A stretch of 64,000 bases of DNA from Trigonopsis variabilis (GCA_003707065.3 PPXM03000008.1:310001-374000), one strand, 5' to 3'. Positions 48,063-57,821 are shown, numbered from the stretch's first letter. The notes: generated by a model not told the origin, from the letters alone. Translations and numbers: made by a program.

Positions 48063-48683
48063 TTAGAAAAGTTTTAGTTGGCCAGTAAGCATATCAAGTT
48101 TCGATTTCGGAGCTGGTCCAAGCCCAAGGACAGTCGTTGATCCAGGCGCAATCTGCGTATGCCCAGCATCATGGACAAGGTAGTTGACTATATTTAAAGA
48201 TTCAGCTTGAGCTTGCAAGATCAAGAGATCCTCTTCCGAGTTGACTTTTAACGTGATTTTAGCTTGTCCACACACCCGTTCCCAATAAGTGACTAGCCCA
48301 GCTTCTTTCTGGACAGCAAGCTTATAACAGGCCAGAGTAGCATGAGCACACTGAGCGGCAGCTTTACCTTTGGTCATTCCCAGGTCTGTTCGGACAACCA
48401 AGACCATCCTGACTTCTTCGCGACAGGACAATAGTTCAATGAACCCGGCACTTGCATCGACCGAGCGTAACTTTTCTAGATCTTCCTTCGTAAGTTCCAG
48501 ATCGTCCTCATCGTCTTCCGAGTCGGCCTCTGAAGATGCTTGTTTGGGCGATAGCCTGGCAGGATGCGAAGCAAAGGAACGACCCAGTATAATCCCAAGG
48601 GAAGTTGAAGCTATTATGATGCCTGCTAAGGTCCATGGATCCGATAAGTTGGGAGACATTCTAGATCCTCCTAACCAGTTCAT
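48063..48683 (-). CDS. PTH2: PTH2-type peptidyl-tRNA hydrolase, mitochondrial outer-membrane anchored
   Basis: Frees tRNA from stalled peptidyl-tRNA; the animal protein Bit1 and yeast Pth2 sit on mitochondria. From the chosen start it has 206 residues. An N-terminal hydrophobic helix (WTLAGIIIASTSLGIILG) anchors it, then an acidic linker (EADSEDDEDDLEL). The catalytic domain (about 90-206) shows VRMVLVVRTDLGMTKGKAAA, QCAHATLACYK, and the end HDAGHTQIAPGSTTVLGLGP, with the conserved Lys, His and Asp residues. The start is uncertain: ATGs at 48683 and 48659 fit the short family N-terminus, while the frame stays open to an ATG at 48782, which lies on a GTGAGT donor with an acceptor 30 bp on. Confidence 0.9.
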   Translation of the reverse strand: MNWLGGSRMSPNLSDPWTLAGIIIASTSLGIILGRSFASHPARLSPKQASSEADSEDDEDDLELTKEDLEKLRSVDASAGFIELLSCREEVRMVLVVRTDLGMTKGKAAAQCAHATLACYKLAVQKEAGLVTYWERVCGQAKITLKVNSEEDLLILQAQAESLNIVNYLVHDAGHTQIAPGSTTVLGLGPAPKSKLDMLTGQLKLF

Positions 48684-48868
48684 CGCTCGCCTAGCGACGG
48701 GACCAAGCGTGAGCAAGTAGAGAGGGTAACGTTGCACTGTGCAGGGAGACTGGAAAAATTGAATCAGGAAATTACTCACCATTACCACCTCATCAACCAA
48801 ACTTCTTTGACCGCCAACTCAAGTCGAACCTTTTTTGATTTTTCCCGCCAACTAAACCAGTTGGACTT

Positions 48869-50447
48869 ATGAACAAATTGTCTAGATCTTTATTTAGAAT
48901 GAGTCTTACTCAGACGAGGATGTCTAGTTTTGTAAGTCGTTGTTCTGTCGTGGGTGACTAACACCAACAGTGGGCCAGCGTCAAGCCTGGTCCTCCCGAT
49001 GCCATTCTTGGTAAGTCAGAGACGGGAAACAGATAGAAGAAGGGGTGGGCTATTGAGACGGACATCGAACCCGAACAAGAAATACTGTTCTATTCATGTT
49101 GTCTCCCCGGGGCGGAGATTTATCCGTGCCGTTTAATTATTCCGTTGCTACGCTTGTCTTCTACCCCTCCCGAATCTTGGACACAAGGGCAAATCAAGCC
49201 GAAGTCCACAGGTGTCATGTGATCCCAGTACTAATAAGCAAAGGCATCACTGAGAATTTCAAGGCCGACCAGTCTCCCAACAAGATCAACCTGGGTAAGT
49301 TTATTTGTTGGCAGAGGCAAGAGCAGTGCTAATCGACTGAGGAGTTGGAGCTTATCGCGACGATAATGGAAAGCCTTATGTTCTTCCCTCAGTCCAGGAG
49401 GCTGAAAAGCGAGAGTATGAAGCTCATTTAGATAAAGAGTACCAGCCCATCACTGGTAACGCCAAACTGGCTGCTGCTTCTACCGTTTTGGCCTATGGTA
49501 AGGACTCTCCGGCCCTTGAAAACCTGTTTGCTACCCAGACTTTGTCGGGTACTGGTGCCTTGCGATTGGGTGCCGGTTTCTTGGCCAAGTTCTATCCCTA
49601 TGCCAAAAAGGTCTATCTGCCTTCCCCCACCTGGGCCAACCATAAGAATGTGTTTGCTGACGCTGGCATTGAGATTGCAAACTATCGCTACTACAACCCC
49701 AAGACAATTGGCCTTGATCTCGAGGGCTTGCTAGAGGATATTAGAAAAGCTCCTGAACACTCCATCTTCTTACTCCACGCCTGTGCCCACAACCCCACTG
49801 GCGTCGACCCTACTCCCGAGCAATGGAAACAAATTGCAGCCGCCATCAAGGAGAAGAACCATTTCTCCTTCTTTGATATGGCCTATCAAGGCTTTGCGTC
49901 GGGTGATTTCGACCGTGATGCTTTTGCCGTCCGCTACTTTATTGACCAGGGCCTGCAATTGTCGCTGTGCCAATCCTTTGCCAAAAATATGGGTCTTTAC
50001 GGTGAGCGAGTGGGTGTCTTTTCGATTGTGTGCTCCTCGCCTGAGGAGAAGAAGGCCGTCGAATCTCAGGCCAAGATCATCATTCGATCCTTGTATTCCT
50101 CTCCCCCTCTCCATGGCGCTCGGATTGCTTCCATTGTCTTGACTGATCCTCAGTTGTACGCTCAGTGGCTCCAAGAAGTCAAGGGCATGGCTGAGCGGAT
50201 CATCAAGATGCGCCAGCTTCTCCGCGACAACTTGGCCGCTCTTGGCTCCAAGCGCGACTGGTCCCATATCACCAACCAGATCGGCATGTTTGCTTTCACC
50301 GGCCTTACCCCTGAACAAGTCGACCGACTTGCTCGAGAGTATAGCGTCTACTGCACCCGCGACGGCCGCATTTCCATCTCGGGTATTACAACTGCTAATG
50401 TGGGACACCTTGCCCAGGCTATCCATGCTGTCACTAAGGATGCTTGA
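48869..50447 (+). CDS. AAT1: Aspartate aminotransferase, probably mitochondrial
   Basis: PLP enzyme exchanging amino groups between aspartate and 2-oxoglutarate, part of the malate-aspartate shuttle. Exons 48869-48931, 48971-49010, 49244-49294 and 49342-50447 give 419 residues. The first exon ([20 protein letters not shown]) is an amphipathic basic presequence, so a mitochondrial location is likely. Mature signatures are [59 protein letters not shown], and the PLP lysine in [17 protein letters not shown]. Introns are 39, 233 and 47 bp; the 233-bp second intron has AGTACTAATAAG near its end. It converges on no gene: a 1.4 kb gap follows. Confidence 0.95.
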
Positions 50448-50589
50448 ATGAGAACGGAACTATAGAAAAGTGTCTTATGATGTATCAGCTCGTTACTGTG
50501 AATGTGTAGTCTGCAAGTCTGGTGTCAATCAGCTATCGTTTGCCAGTGAGCCTCTATACAAGAGTCTACTACATATTCCAACGCTATAT

Positions 50590-50656
50590 AGGCTTGTTAT
50601 GAGCCTGTGTTCAAGATTAAATATACTCTGGTGTGTCTAGGCTTGCTTACGAGCCT
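50590..50656. repeat. Two copies of an imperfect palindrome AGGCTTG..GAGCCT
   Basis: Copies at 50590-50606 and 50639-50656 share AGGCTTG, TTA and GAGCCTGT. Each can fold as a five-base AGGCT/AGCCT hairpin. They lie 150-200 bp past the AAT1 stop, where they may shape 3' ends, or bind a dimeric factor. Confidence 0.5.
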
Positions 50657-50858
50657 GTCTAACGTGCTATATTCCTCTGCCGTGTCTTTAGGCAGGCCGA
50701 CAGATGCATGCGCATGCACAATTAATAGCACAACTTACACGCTAGCTCGGTTTGGCGACTGTGTGCATAATCACATGATCTCGGCCGAGTAGTCAAGCCT
50801 GGGCTGGCCGAGTGGGGCCAACGCCATCAGTTGCCTCGGTGGGCGGCTAACCGATAAG

Positions 50859-50866
50859 TGACGTCA
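50859..50866. promoter_or_regulatory. CRE palindrome TGACGTCA (ATF/CREB-type bZIP site)
   Basis: Perfect eight-base CRE about 1 kb upstream of YPD1. A seven-base copy (TGACGTC) lies nearer, at 51584-51590. In fission yeast and filamentous fungi Atf1-type factors downstream of the Sty1/Hog1 MAPK use this site. Confidence 0.6.
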
Positions 50867-51901
50867 CCTTCCCACCCCATTCTAAACAGGTGGCCATGGC
50901 TGTGGGGCCAAGGGTGAAAAAAGTACAATAGAGCAAGGGACTTGTCAGCTCCAAGAGTTTAAAATTTGGCTTAGAGATGTGCCAATGTCGGTAGATTCCG
51001 AGACGATAGACCAGGCAAGGATAGTGAATATTTCTGTCAAGACGCGGCTCTGAAGGGAAAAGTATGACATCACGAGATCCGACTCAAAAGCCAAGGTTTT
51101 AGTACCAGTGAAATATACAGATACAAGCTTTAGGTAGAACTCACTGGGAGGACTTACTCGAAACGGGGCAGTGTGCTCGAGACAGTTGCTCAGGAGCTCT
51201 CTTTTGAGCTTGATCTATTGTCATCTGTCCCTCTAACGGGTTGTCATCTTTTACTGGGCCATTAAGATAAGTGGATACTTTTGGCGTCTTATTTAGAGTG
51301 AGGTCCGCGATCTAGGAATACAGGGCGATGAAGTAGGCGAGCAGAGTTATAGCAATAAGACTATTATTATACTTTGTTACGGGTTGGACTTTAGTGGCTT
51401 GAGGCCGTTACAGTGGTACGATTTCGGTCCCCTGCCGCGTGACCTTGCAAGCTAAATTGAGCATGGGCGTGTAATCAAAATAAGCTGTTAATAATTTGAT
51501 GGCATGTAAAAGTAAAATTTCATTTGAAAGGTCGGATCAAACCGAGAGAGAAAAAGTTTGGGGAACAATGATGTAAAAAATGGTGACGTCTGCCTCGGTC
51601 GGTACGGGTCTTGCGTTGCTAATTGCAAACCTTTTCCAGATCGACTCCAGGCTTTAACCTGTCTGCAGGATAAAGTTGCATCCAAATTGAGCAAGTAGCA
51701 CGGGCACTGGCGGCCAAGAAGCAGAGATTGAGGCATCCTTTTTCTTTCTTTGTCGTTTCTCCTTTTCTTTTTCTCCTGTTCATCCTAGTGGATCCCCCTT
51801 CCTCTAGCCACCAACCACTCAAGTCCTACATTTTGAGGCGACCCATTGTTGATCCGCGTTAGTGGCACTTTTTCTGTTGGCCTTTAGGGTTCTTTGGAAT
51901 A

Positions 51902-52588
51902 ATGAGTCCAACTAATACAATGAATAAGACGCAGAATTATAATTCGCAACCGTTGTCTAGTTCTACGACTTCAAGTTCAGTTCCCTCGCCATCGTCAAAA
52001 CGCCCTCACCATCAGTCCTCGTTATCGGGAGGAAGTGAAGGCTCGTCATCAAAGGCAAAAGCCCCGGAGCGTGATAGCCACTCGAGCACTCATGCCTCGG
52101 CAATTGAATCTCCTAATACGAGCTCAGGCGACTTGATCGATTGGAGTGTGTTTGATCAAATTCTAGAAATGGATGAAGATGAGGAAGAGCGCGAGTTCAG
52201 CCGGAGTATCTTGCTCAACTTCTTTGAACAGGTCGAGTCGACCTTCACTCAAATGGAACGTGCTTTAGAGGCCAAGAACCTCAAAGAATTATCATCGCTG
52301 GGACATTTCTTGAAGGGCTCCTCGGCTGCGTTGGGATTGAACCGGGTTAAAGATACTTGCGAACGGATTCAACACTGCGAGTCGGTCGTTGATGCCCAAG
52401 GAAAACCCCTGTCGGAAGAGCAGCTCCTAAGCAACGTCCGCAAATGCCTTACTGCCGCTCGACAAGAATATGCAGCGTCAGAAGCTATCTTACATCAATA
52501 CTGCGAACCTCTTCACCAATCCGACTCTGCCGGCACTGATAAACCCGCAGAGGCGACCAATGAAGAGTCTAGCAAAACCCACAATTAG
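51902..52588 (+). CDS. YPD1: YPD1-type histidine phosphotransfer protein
   Basis: Phosphorelay intermediate that passes phosphate from a hybrid histidine kinase to response regulators (Ssk1, Skn7) in osmotic and oxidative stress sensing. It is 228 residues, no intron. Residues 1-75 are Ser-rich and disordered. The HPt four-helix domain (about 78-205) starts IDWSVFDQILEMDEDEEE and has FSRSILLNFFEQVESTFTQM. The phosphorylated His lies in LSSLGHFLKGSSAALGL (HxxKG motif), followed by RVKDTCERIQHCES. Fungi normally have a single gene of this kind. The Ser-rich head makes it longer than yeast Ypd1 (167 residues). The A-rich ATG context and the pyrimidine tract upstream support the start at 51902. 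Confidence 0.94.
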   Translation: MSPTNTMNKTQNYNSQPLSSSTTSSSVPSPSSKRPHHQSSLSGGSEGSSSKAKAPERDSHSSTHASAIESPNTSSGDLIDWSVFDQILEMDEDEEEREFSRSILLNFFEQVESTFTQMERALEAKNLKELSSLGHFLKGSSAALGLNRVKDTCERIQHCESVVDAQGKPLSEEQLLSNVRKCLTAARQEYAASEAILHQYCEPLHQSDSAGTDKPAEATNEESSKTHN

Positions 52589-53152
52589 ATTTAAACATCT
52601 TTCTTTTTCTTGCTCTCTTTAAAGCTGGCTTGGTTGACCAGCCTTTTTCCCCTCATCGGACTGGTTTGTTTCATTTCCTCTTAGCCTCTTGTGTTATATA
52701 AGCTGCCTTTTCTTGTCGTCCCATTTATCAGATCCCGTCGTTTTACCGGAAGGCCAGGCTAAGCTGAGTCAGCTAAAGGAAAGAAGAAAAGAAAGAACGA
52801 AAAAAATCACTTTGTCGATACATAAGTGATTGAACTAACAAACATACTATAAAAAACATGACTTTACCAGGTGCTGAGTAAGTTACGACGTTGCGGTGTT
52901 GCTTTCTTTGTTTGTATTCGCAGCCTTCTTATTTCATAGAGGGGTTCCGTTCTGGGCTTTTCAAAATTCTCTTCGTTCTAATCGCCCTATCTGTTACATT
53001 ATTTTAACAGAACATCATGGGGCAGTTTTTTGGTGAGCCGGGCTCCCTGTTCTTATTAATTGTTCTAGACCTCTGTATCTACTGTAGACATAACCAGAAA
53101 AACTATCTATCCACCCAAAACTTTTAACACACAAACAAAGCACCAATGTCCC
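52589..53152 (+). other. Region with a possible small spliced gene, unresolved
   Basis: 564 bp between the convergent stops of YPD1 and MGS1. It carries signs of a small plus-strand gene: TTATATAAG at about 52695, a strong A-rich start context (AAAAAACATGAC, ATG at 52858) and a GTAAGT donor at 52878. The start reads MTLPGAE, like the yeast proteolipids Pmp1/Pmp2 (MTLPGG). Just past it another frame reads VAVLLSLFVFAAFLFHRG, hydrophobic then basic. No splice pair I tried joins them in frame, so no CDS is called. Confidence 0.35.
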
Positions 53153-54940
53153 TCAATCGTCGTCACTCAAATCGCTATCTACCAGAGTTCCTAGATGCTC
53201 ATCCATATCCAGAAACCTTCTACCCTCTAAGGACTTGGGTAAGTAAGTCTGTTTGACTCGCCCATCCTTGTAGTGGGGGTTGTACTTATATCCTTTGCTA
53301 TAGCCTGACTCTTTCATCAGTTTAGTCGGTGCATTTCTTATGTGTAATGGGATCGCAGAGTCAGGACCGGTCGTTGCCTTATCATGAGCCAGGGCTTCGT
53401 TTACGGCATTCATGCCTCGATAGACAACCACTGATTTGGCCGCCGTGGCCAGTTTGACAGCACAATGAGCCAGAATGACATCTGTCTCCGGCATCCCAAT
53501 AACCTGAGCCGCCTGATAAGCCGAGACAGCAAAAGGTAAACAGGTGTCATCCGCTATTCCTATATCTTCACTTGCCATGCGCACCATTCTGCGGGCAATA
53601 TATAGTGGATCCTCTCCTCCTTTAAGCATTCGCATCAAATAGTATAGGGCCGCGTCGGCATCGCCTCCTCTCACGCTCTTATGGAAAGCGGAAATCGTAT
53701 CATAGTGGGCGTCACCCGACGCATCATAGATGAGATGAGTCTTTTGTAAAGCTTGTTGGATATCTTGAATAAATAGCTGAGGCGGCGGTGAAGAGCTGTC
53801 GGCGGCCTTGTTCTGTTTTTTCCACGTGCGAATATGACTTATTGCCACTCCAGAAGCAATCTCGAGCAGATTCAAGCCCGTCCTGGCGTCTCCATCTGCA
53901 AGATTAGCGATATAATCGATACACTCCTCTGAAATCAGTCCGCGCACCGAAGAAGGACTGGATATGCCTGGAACAAACGCGTCGAGAGGCGGAAAATTCC
54001 GGTCGAGGGCTCGATATAAGACTGACTTGATCTGATCATTATTCAGAGCGTGAAGGATGAAGACCCGACACCGAGATAAAAGAGCAGAGTTGACCTTGAA
54101 AGAAGGGTTCTCGGTAGTTGCACCTATAAGTGTGATATCACCTCGTTCAACATATGGTAGAAAGATATCTTGTTGAGCTCGATTGAAGCGATGTACCTCA
54201 TCAATAAACATTACTGTGATACGGCCCCATTGTCGAGCCTTTGCGGCCTCCTCAAAGATTTTTTTGCACTCAGCGACTCCATGACTTGTGGCTGACAGTT
54301 CAACAAACTTTGCTTTACAAGCGTGGGCTATAATCCTTGACAGAGTCGTCTTTCCTACCCCTGGTGGTCCCCATAAAATAAAACTAGGGCACGCTTTTTG
54401 TTCAATGAAAGACGAGAGTATCCCTCCCTCTCCTACTAGATCCTCTTGGCCAACAAAGTCACTTAACTCTCTAGGTCGAGCCCTCTCTGCGAGAGGTCTG
54501 GTTGGGTCCCACAAAGGATTCTTTCGATTCGACGTAGTTGTAGGATCTTCTTCTTTTATAGGCTCATTCTGACTCGATTTGGTACTCTCAGATCCCGTAT
54601 TCTGCCGACTAGCAAGGCTTCCACTATTGATACCTTGACTTCGTATTCGCTTCTCCGCCTCTGGACTGTCTGAACAGTCATGCGGTCGTTTTAACCCGTT
54701 AGAACGTTCACTGGCAGACACAGACTTCATTTGATTCCCTAGATCAGCAATCGTCTGCTTTGTTTTGCCTTTTGCGGCACTCGGGTTTGTCGTAGTCGAC
54801 CCACCTAGAGAGCCATACCCTCGCGAGCCAGTCTTTTCAATTTCTTTTCCATCAGTAGGACACCCGACATCTAAATGCCGGTTTACTTGGCTGACTGTGA
54901 CACGTTTGTTGCATACAGGACAATTAACAAGATCGTCCAT
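53153..54940 (-). CDS. MGS1: MGS1 / WRNIP1-type AAA+ ATPase in replication-fork maintenance
   Basis: Acts at stalled replication forks, binding ubiquitinated PCNA and DNA polymerase delta. It is 595 residues, no intron. Residues 5-31 form a Rad18-type UBZ4 zinc finger: CPVC, then HLDVGCP, giving the C-C-H-C ligands. A linker of about 100 residues is Ser/Lys-rich. The AAA+ core starts [19 protein letters not shown]; Walker A is [12 protein letters not shown] (about 190), Walker [19 protein letters not shown], sensor 1 [11 protein letters not shown], then the clamp-loader-like C-terminal domain [19 protein letters not shown] and [19 protein letters not shown]. Budding yeast Mgs1 and human WRNIP1 share this layout. 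Start: the ATG at 54940; the frame begins one TTG earlier. Confidence 0.95.
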   Translation of the reverse strand: MDDLVNCPVCNKRVTVSQVNRHLDVGCPTDGKEIEKTGSRGYGSLGGSTTTNPSAAKGKTKQTIADLGNQMKSVSASERSNGLKRPHDCSDSPEAEKRIRSQGINSGSLASRQNTGSESTKSSQNEPIKEEDPTTTSNRKNPLWDPTRPLAERARPRELSDFVGQEDLVGEGGILSSFIEQKACPSFILWGPPGVGKTTLSRIIAHACKAKFVELSATSHGVAECKKIFEEAAKARQWGRITVMFIDEVHRFNRAQQDIFLPYVERGDITLIGATTENPSFKVNSALLSRCRVFILHALNNDQIKSVLYRALDRNFPPLDAFVPGISSPSSVRGLISEECIDYIANLADGDARTGLNLLEIASGVAISHIRTWKKQNKAADSSSPPPQLFIQDIQQALQKTHLIYDASGDAHYDTISAFHKSVRGGDADAALYYLMRMLKGGEDPLYIARRMVRMASEDIGIADDTCLPFAVSAYQAAQVIGMPETDVILAHCAVKLATAAKSVVVYRGMNAVNEALAHDKATTGPDSAIPLHIRNAPTKLMKESGYSKGYKYNPHYKDGRVKQTYLPKSLEGRRFLDMDEHLGTLVDSDLSDDD

Positions 54941-55514
54941 CAATCATTCATCAGTGCCACGCACGCGTCGTCTCCAACGTTCCTCGAGATTACTCTTTGT
55001 AACGCCCAACGTCTGGGAGCGACAATGGATTGTGAGAAAATGGTTCGTTTCTTGCGGAGAGACGTAGAGAGAAAGCTTTTCTTTCTTAAAGGGAGAAAGT
55101 GGTTTTATGGCTGTAGTGTCTCCAATTTATGAGAGATAAAGAAGGCCCGAAGCAAGATAAGCGAAATTCAAGAGTCAGAGAAGTCTCTTATCTGAAAGGA
55201 GTGGTGATTCACATTCCGATAATAGAAGAAGAGGAAAAAATAGTAGACTGTAATCTTGCAGGAAGATTCTGTGAAGAAGCCTTGGGCTCTCATTGATGGG
55301 TAGAGCTGCTTCAGCATTCAATCAAAGACATGAAAGACAGCGTCTATTGTGAATATGATCAGCTTATTCAAACTAGGTGAGCCCTCTATATGCTTTTACA
55401 ATTGCTGCGATAGCTCGAGGCGCTAGATAGTCTTATGTGACATGACTTGAATATAATACATTAGATCATACAGAGGCATTCAGAGGCGAAAGCACCTAAG
55501 GATTATCAAGGCCG
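54941..55514. other. Intergenic: MGS1 promoter
   Basis: 574 bp between minus-strand genes. ACGCGTCG at about 54963-54970 contains a perfect MCB element (ACGCGT) about 25 bp upstream of the MGS1 ATG, fitting S-phase expression. No ORF or RNA gene. Confidence 0.55.
54963..54968. promoter_or_regulatory. MCB element ACGCGT upstream of MGS1
   Basis: Perfect MluI cell-cycle box in the first 30 bp upstream of the start codon of a DNA-replication gene. MBF binds such sites in yeasts; the Whi5/Nrm1-like gene of this window would act on that factor. Binding here is inference. Confidence 0.55.
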
Positions 55515-57188
55515 TCACGACTTGAATTGCTTCATCCCTTTGGTATTCACAAAATGCATATTTGGCATATTTCCTTGGATTTGCGACTGGTCCTGGCCTC
55601 GCTTTTGTCCTTTAGATGCTGCTCCTTGAGGAGCCGGGCTAGATTCATTATTGGCTGGACTTGATTTGCCTTTATTGGAACTCTGGGTCGAACTTGGGCG
55701 TCTTTTCTTAGTTGAGAATGACGCTTGGTTTCCCTTTGCTTCCTCTTCTTTTATTTGCAGTTCACTCATGCGTCTCATAGACGCAGCATATTGAGCTTGA
55801 GCCAGGTCTCGAGCAGCCAAGGCTTTGGCAAACGTATGAAGAGATCTCAGGGGCCCTCCACTATTGGACGTGGCAGTACTGAACATGATCAGATCTCTCA
55901 TGTGAGATAAAGTCTCTGCGATTTCGAGACAACGCATGACGGGATCAGGAACACCAAAAGATGTAATGACACTGTCGGGGACCGGACACGTGGGCGGTCC
56001 TCCCTCATTTCTCTTGACCGACTTCTTATCCGGTTTTTGGTCCATCGCCGAGCTTAGAACCGTCAGATTGTTGCGTGGAATAAATTCAGCATGCTCGCTT
56101 GTTTGGAAATCGAACCATTCAATCCGTAATCCAGCATTAAACCAAACCTTCAATGACCCCCTCGCCGTGACCTGAGCACCATTATGGAAGATGTAAATAA
56201 TCCCTGCCTTTGAACAATCAACAAAATGCCCTCCCGAATAAGTAAGAAATTCTCGAGGATTCTCAAGAACCATTTGAATCTGTTTAATTCCACTCCCAAA
56301 CACGCTATAATAATACCGAGCTAATATTTGATTAGGAACCTCAAACTGCTTTGTTTCATTATTGTTTGAATTCCACAGTGTATAGCGCAGTAGTCCTGAG
56401 TCTGTATAAAAGTCAGTCACGAATTTTCTCCAGAAATCCATGTCTCGATGGTGGTCTCCTCCCGATCCCAGATACTCGCCGTACTGGAGCAAGCGCAGAA
56501 CTGCAGTTCCTACTATAGGCTTCCCTCGACTCGTAAGGTGAGAAGGACCTATAAGACCATTCCCATGGTAAGGCATGCCCATAGGCCCACCCTGAAGGAA
56601 AAAAGCAGGGGAATTTTGACTATTGGGAACAAATTGGCCAGCAACTTGCGGCCCTGGAGGTCCCGCAGGCCCTACAGGGTTATTAATGGGCTGAGGTGAA
56701 GGTGATGGTCGACTGTTTCGGATTTGAGATGGTTGATTAGTAGGAGGAGGCTGATTGGGATTTGAACCACTCGCTCGCACTTGGAATTGATGTTGAGAGT
56801 TTGAATGAGCGCCTTGAGACCGTTGTGCTTGCATCATAGGAGCGGGACCATTTCCCCTGCGAGGTCCAGGGACTCCTGGAAATTGCGAAAATGACCCGCT
56901 TTGCATTATTGGGGTGTGACCAGCGACTGCTGCTCCTGACGTCGCAGAAACGCCAGAAACAGATCTCTGCATTGGTTCACCACTCATTATTGGTTGAGGA
57001 GCAGGACGATTACCAATGGCGGCCGAAAAAGTCATCGTGTTAGGAATCTGCTGATGGAGCTGTCCTTGGACTCCTGGAGGCTGAGCCTGCCTATTTTCTT
57101 GAGCCGCCTGGACTGAACTAGTGATTGGAAGCCCTTGAGGTGCCGGAGGACCTTGAGTTGACTGGAAAGTCGCCATTGAAGGCTGCAT
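55515..57188 (-). CDS. LIM-domain-binding (LDB/SEUSS-type) transcription co-regulator, Mfg1/PtaB/Adn-like
   Basis: A 557-residue intronless nuclear protein. The first 210 residues are rich in Gln, Pro, Asn and Gly. The LIM_bind domain (about 220-430) starts VLRLLQYGEYLGSGGDHHRD and shows DFWRKFVTDFYTDSGLLRYT, EVPNQILARYYYSVFGSGIK, then WFDFQTSEHAEFIPRN. The C-terminus is basic with a probable nuclear signal (STKKRRPSSTQ). In fungi such proteins (Mfg1 in yeast and Candida, PtaB in Aspergillus, Adn proteins in fission yeast) pair with Flo8/SomA-type factors in adhesion and filamentous growth. No Flo8/SomA gene is in the window. Start: the ATG at 57188, as the codon that opens the frame is GTG. 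Confidence 0.88.
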   Translation of the reverse strand: MQPSMATFQSTQGPPAPQGLPITSSVQAAQENRQAQPPGVQGQLHQQIPNTMTFSAAIGNRPAPQPIMSGEPMQRSVSGVSATSGAAVAGHTPIMQSGSFSQFPGVPGPRRGNGPAPMMQAQRSQGAHSNSQHQFQVRASGSNPNQPPPTNQPSQIRNSRPSPSPQPINNPVGPAGPPGPQVAGQFVPNSQNSPAFFLQGGPMGMPYHGNGLIGPSHLTSRGKPIVGTAVLRLLQYGEYLGSGGDHHRDMDFWRKFVTDFYTDSGLLRYTLWNSNNNETKQFEVPNQILARYYYSVFGSGIKQIQMVLENPREFLTYSGGHFVDCSKAGIIYIFHNGAQVTARGSLKVWFNAGLRIEWFDFQTSEHAEFIPRNNLTVLSSAMDQKPDKKSVKRNEGGPPTCPVPDSVITSFGVPDPVMRCLEIAETLSHMRDLIMFSTATSNSGGPLRSLHTFAKALAARDLAQAQYAASMRRMSELQIKEEEAKGNQASFSTKKRRPSSTQSSNKGKSSPANNESSPAPQGAASKGQKRGQDQSQIQGNMPNMHFVNTKGMKQFKS

Positions 57189-57448
57189 GGGGTTCACGCC
57201 TCAAAAGGAGCGATAAGAAAAAATTGCACAAGGAATTTTGAAAAGATCTTGTCACCAAGAGATTCCAACAAGTCTAAGACGACTGGTATGCGCAGATTTT
57301 TCAAGCTTGCTAAGCGATAAGTCACCTCTTTGCAGACTATCAAGGGGAGATGTTGACCAAGGGAAGAAGATCTCGGGCGAGCCGCACGACGAGAGCGGAG
57401 GAGGCCCGTTGAGGCGACTGAGCGCCGTTGCTAGGGTGACTGAAGCGC

Positions 57449-57455
57449 TATAAAA
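57449..57455 (+). promoter_or_regulatory. TATA box of the snoRNA host transcript
   Basis: TATAAAA inside GCGCTATAAAAGGGACTG, oriented to the plus strand, 182 bp before the first snoRNA. It is one of the best TATA boxes in the window and no protein gene reads from it. Confidence 0.6.
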
Positions 57456-57490
57456 GGGACTGTGGAATAAATTTTTTTCTACGATCTTTT

Positions 57491-57510
57491 CTTGTCTCTA
57501 TTGAGACAAG
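57491..57510 (+). other. Perfect 8-bp hairpin near the 5' end of the snoRNA transcript
   Basis: CTTGTCTC and GAGACAAG are exact complements around a TATT loop. It lies about 40 bp past the TATA box, so it would be at or near the RNA 5' end. Such a stem could be an RNase III entry site, though the loop is not the AGNN type used by yeast Rnt1. Confidence 0.55.
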
Positions 57511-57630
57511 AATATCTCCAAGTAGATAGGTTTATTCACAGGATCCAATGGTACAAAGGATAAACAATAAAACTACTTGATTATATCTCTTTCTTAAGGT
57601 GAGTAAGGCGCTTTTTTCTATGTGAATGGT

Positions 57631-57759
57631 CTCGGGGTGATGAGAATATCTCTTCTTTCCATGTCTTATGCGACTATGGTGACAAAGAATGACCATTTAT
57701 CTTATTTTCATAATAGGATAGGTCTTTTACTTGCCAGTAATTAAATGTTTCTGACCGAG
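57631..57759 (+). ncRNA. C/D-box snoRNA, possible snR190 counterpart
   Basis: Box C GTGATGA (57637-57643) and box D CTGA (57751-57754) are held by a terminal stem CTCGG/CCGAG (57631-57635 with 57755-57759). The inner part has a smaller stem ATGGT/ACCAT around GACAAAGAATG, with a C'-like GGTGACA. The guide upstream of box D would be about GCCAGTAATTAAATGTTT; I could not name its rRNA target. It lies just ahead of U14 on the same strand, as snR190 does in budding yeast, so an snR190 role is suggested by position only. Confidence 0.75.
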
Positions 57760-57821
57760 TCACGAAATTTTTTCCGACCTTTTCTAACTTGCCTAGGTAT
57801 GGATATATTGATTTGATCTTG

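Larger units (their letters stand above)
50448..51901. other. Long intergenic region AAT1 / YPD1
   Basis: About 1.45 kb between two plus-strand genes, the longest gene-free stretch here. It holds a perfect CRE palindrome, a repeated imperfect palindrome near 50590-50656, and a long pyrimidine tract (51735-51790) just before YPD1, typical of fungal core promoters. A 61-codon frame at 50607 starts with GTG and is not called. Confidence 0.55.

Noticed and set aside
50607-50792. 61-codon frame with a signal-peptide look past AAT1
   Set aside because: It starts with GTG, lies in a region with palindromes, and has no supporting context.
50800-50850. tRNA-like A box (TGGCCGAGTGG) near 50807
   Set aside because: No B box (GGTTCGANTCC) follows and no cloverleaf can be drawn.
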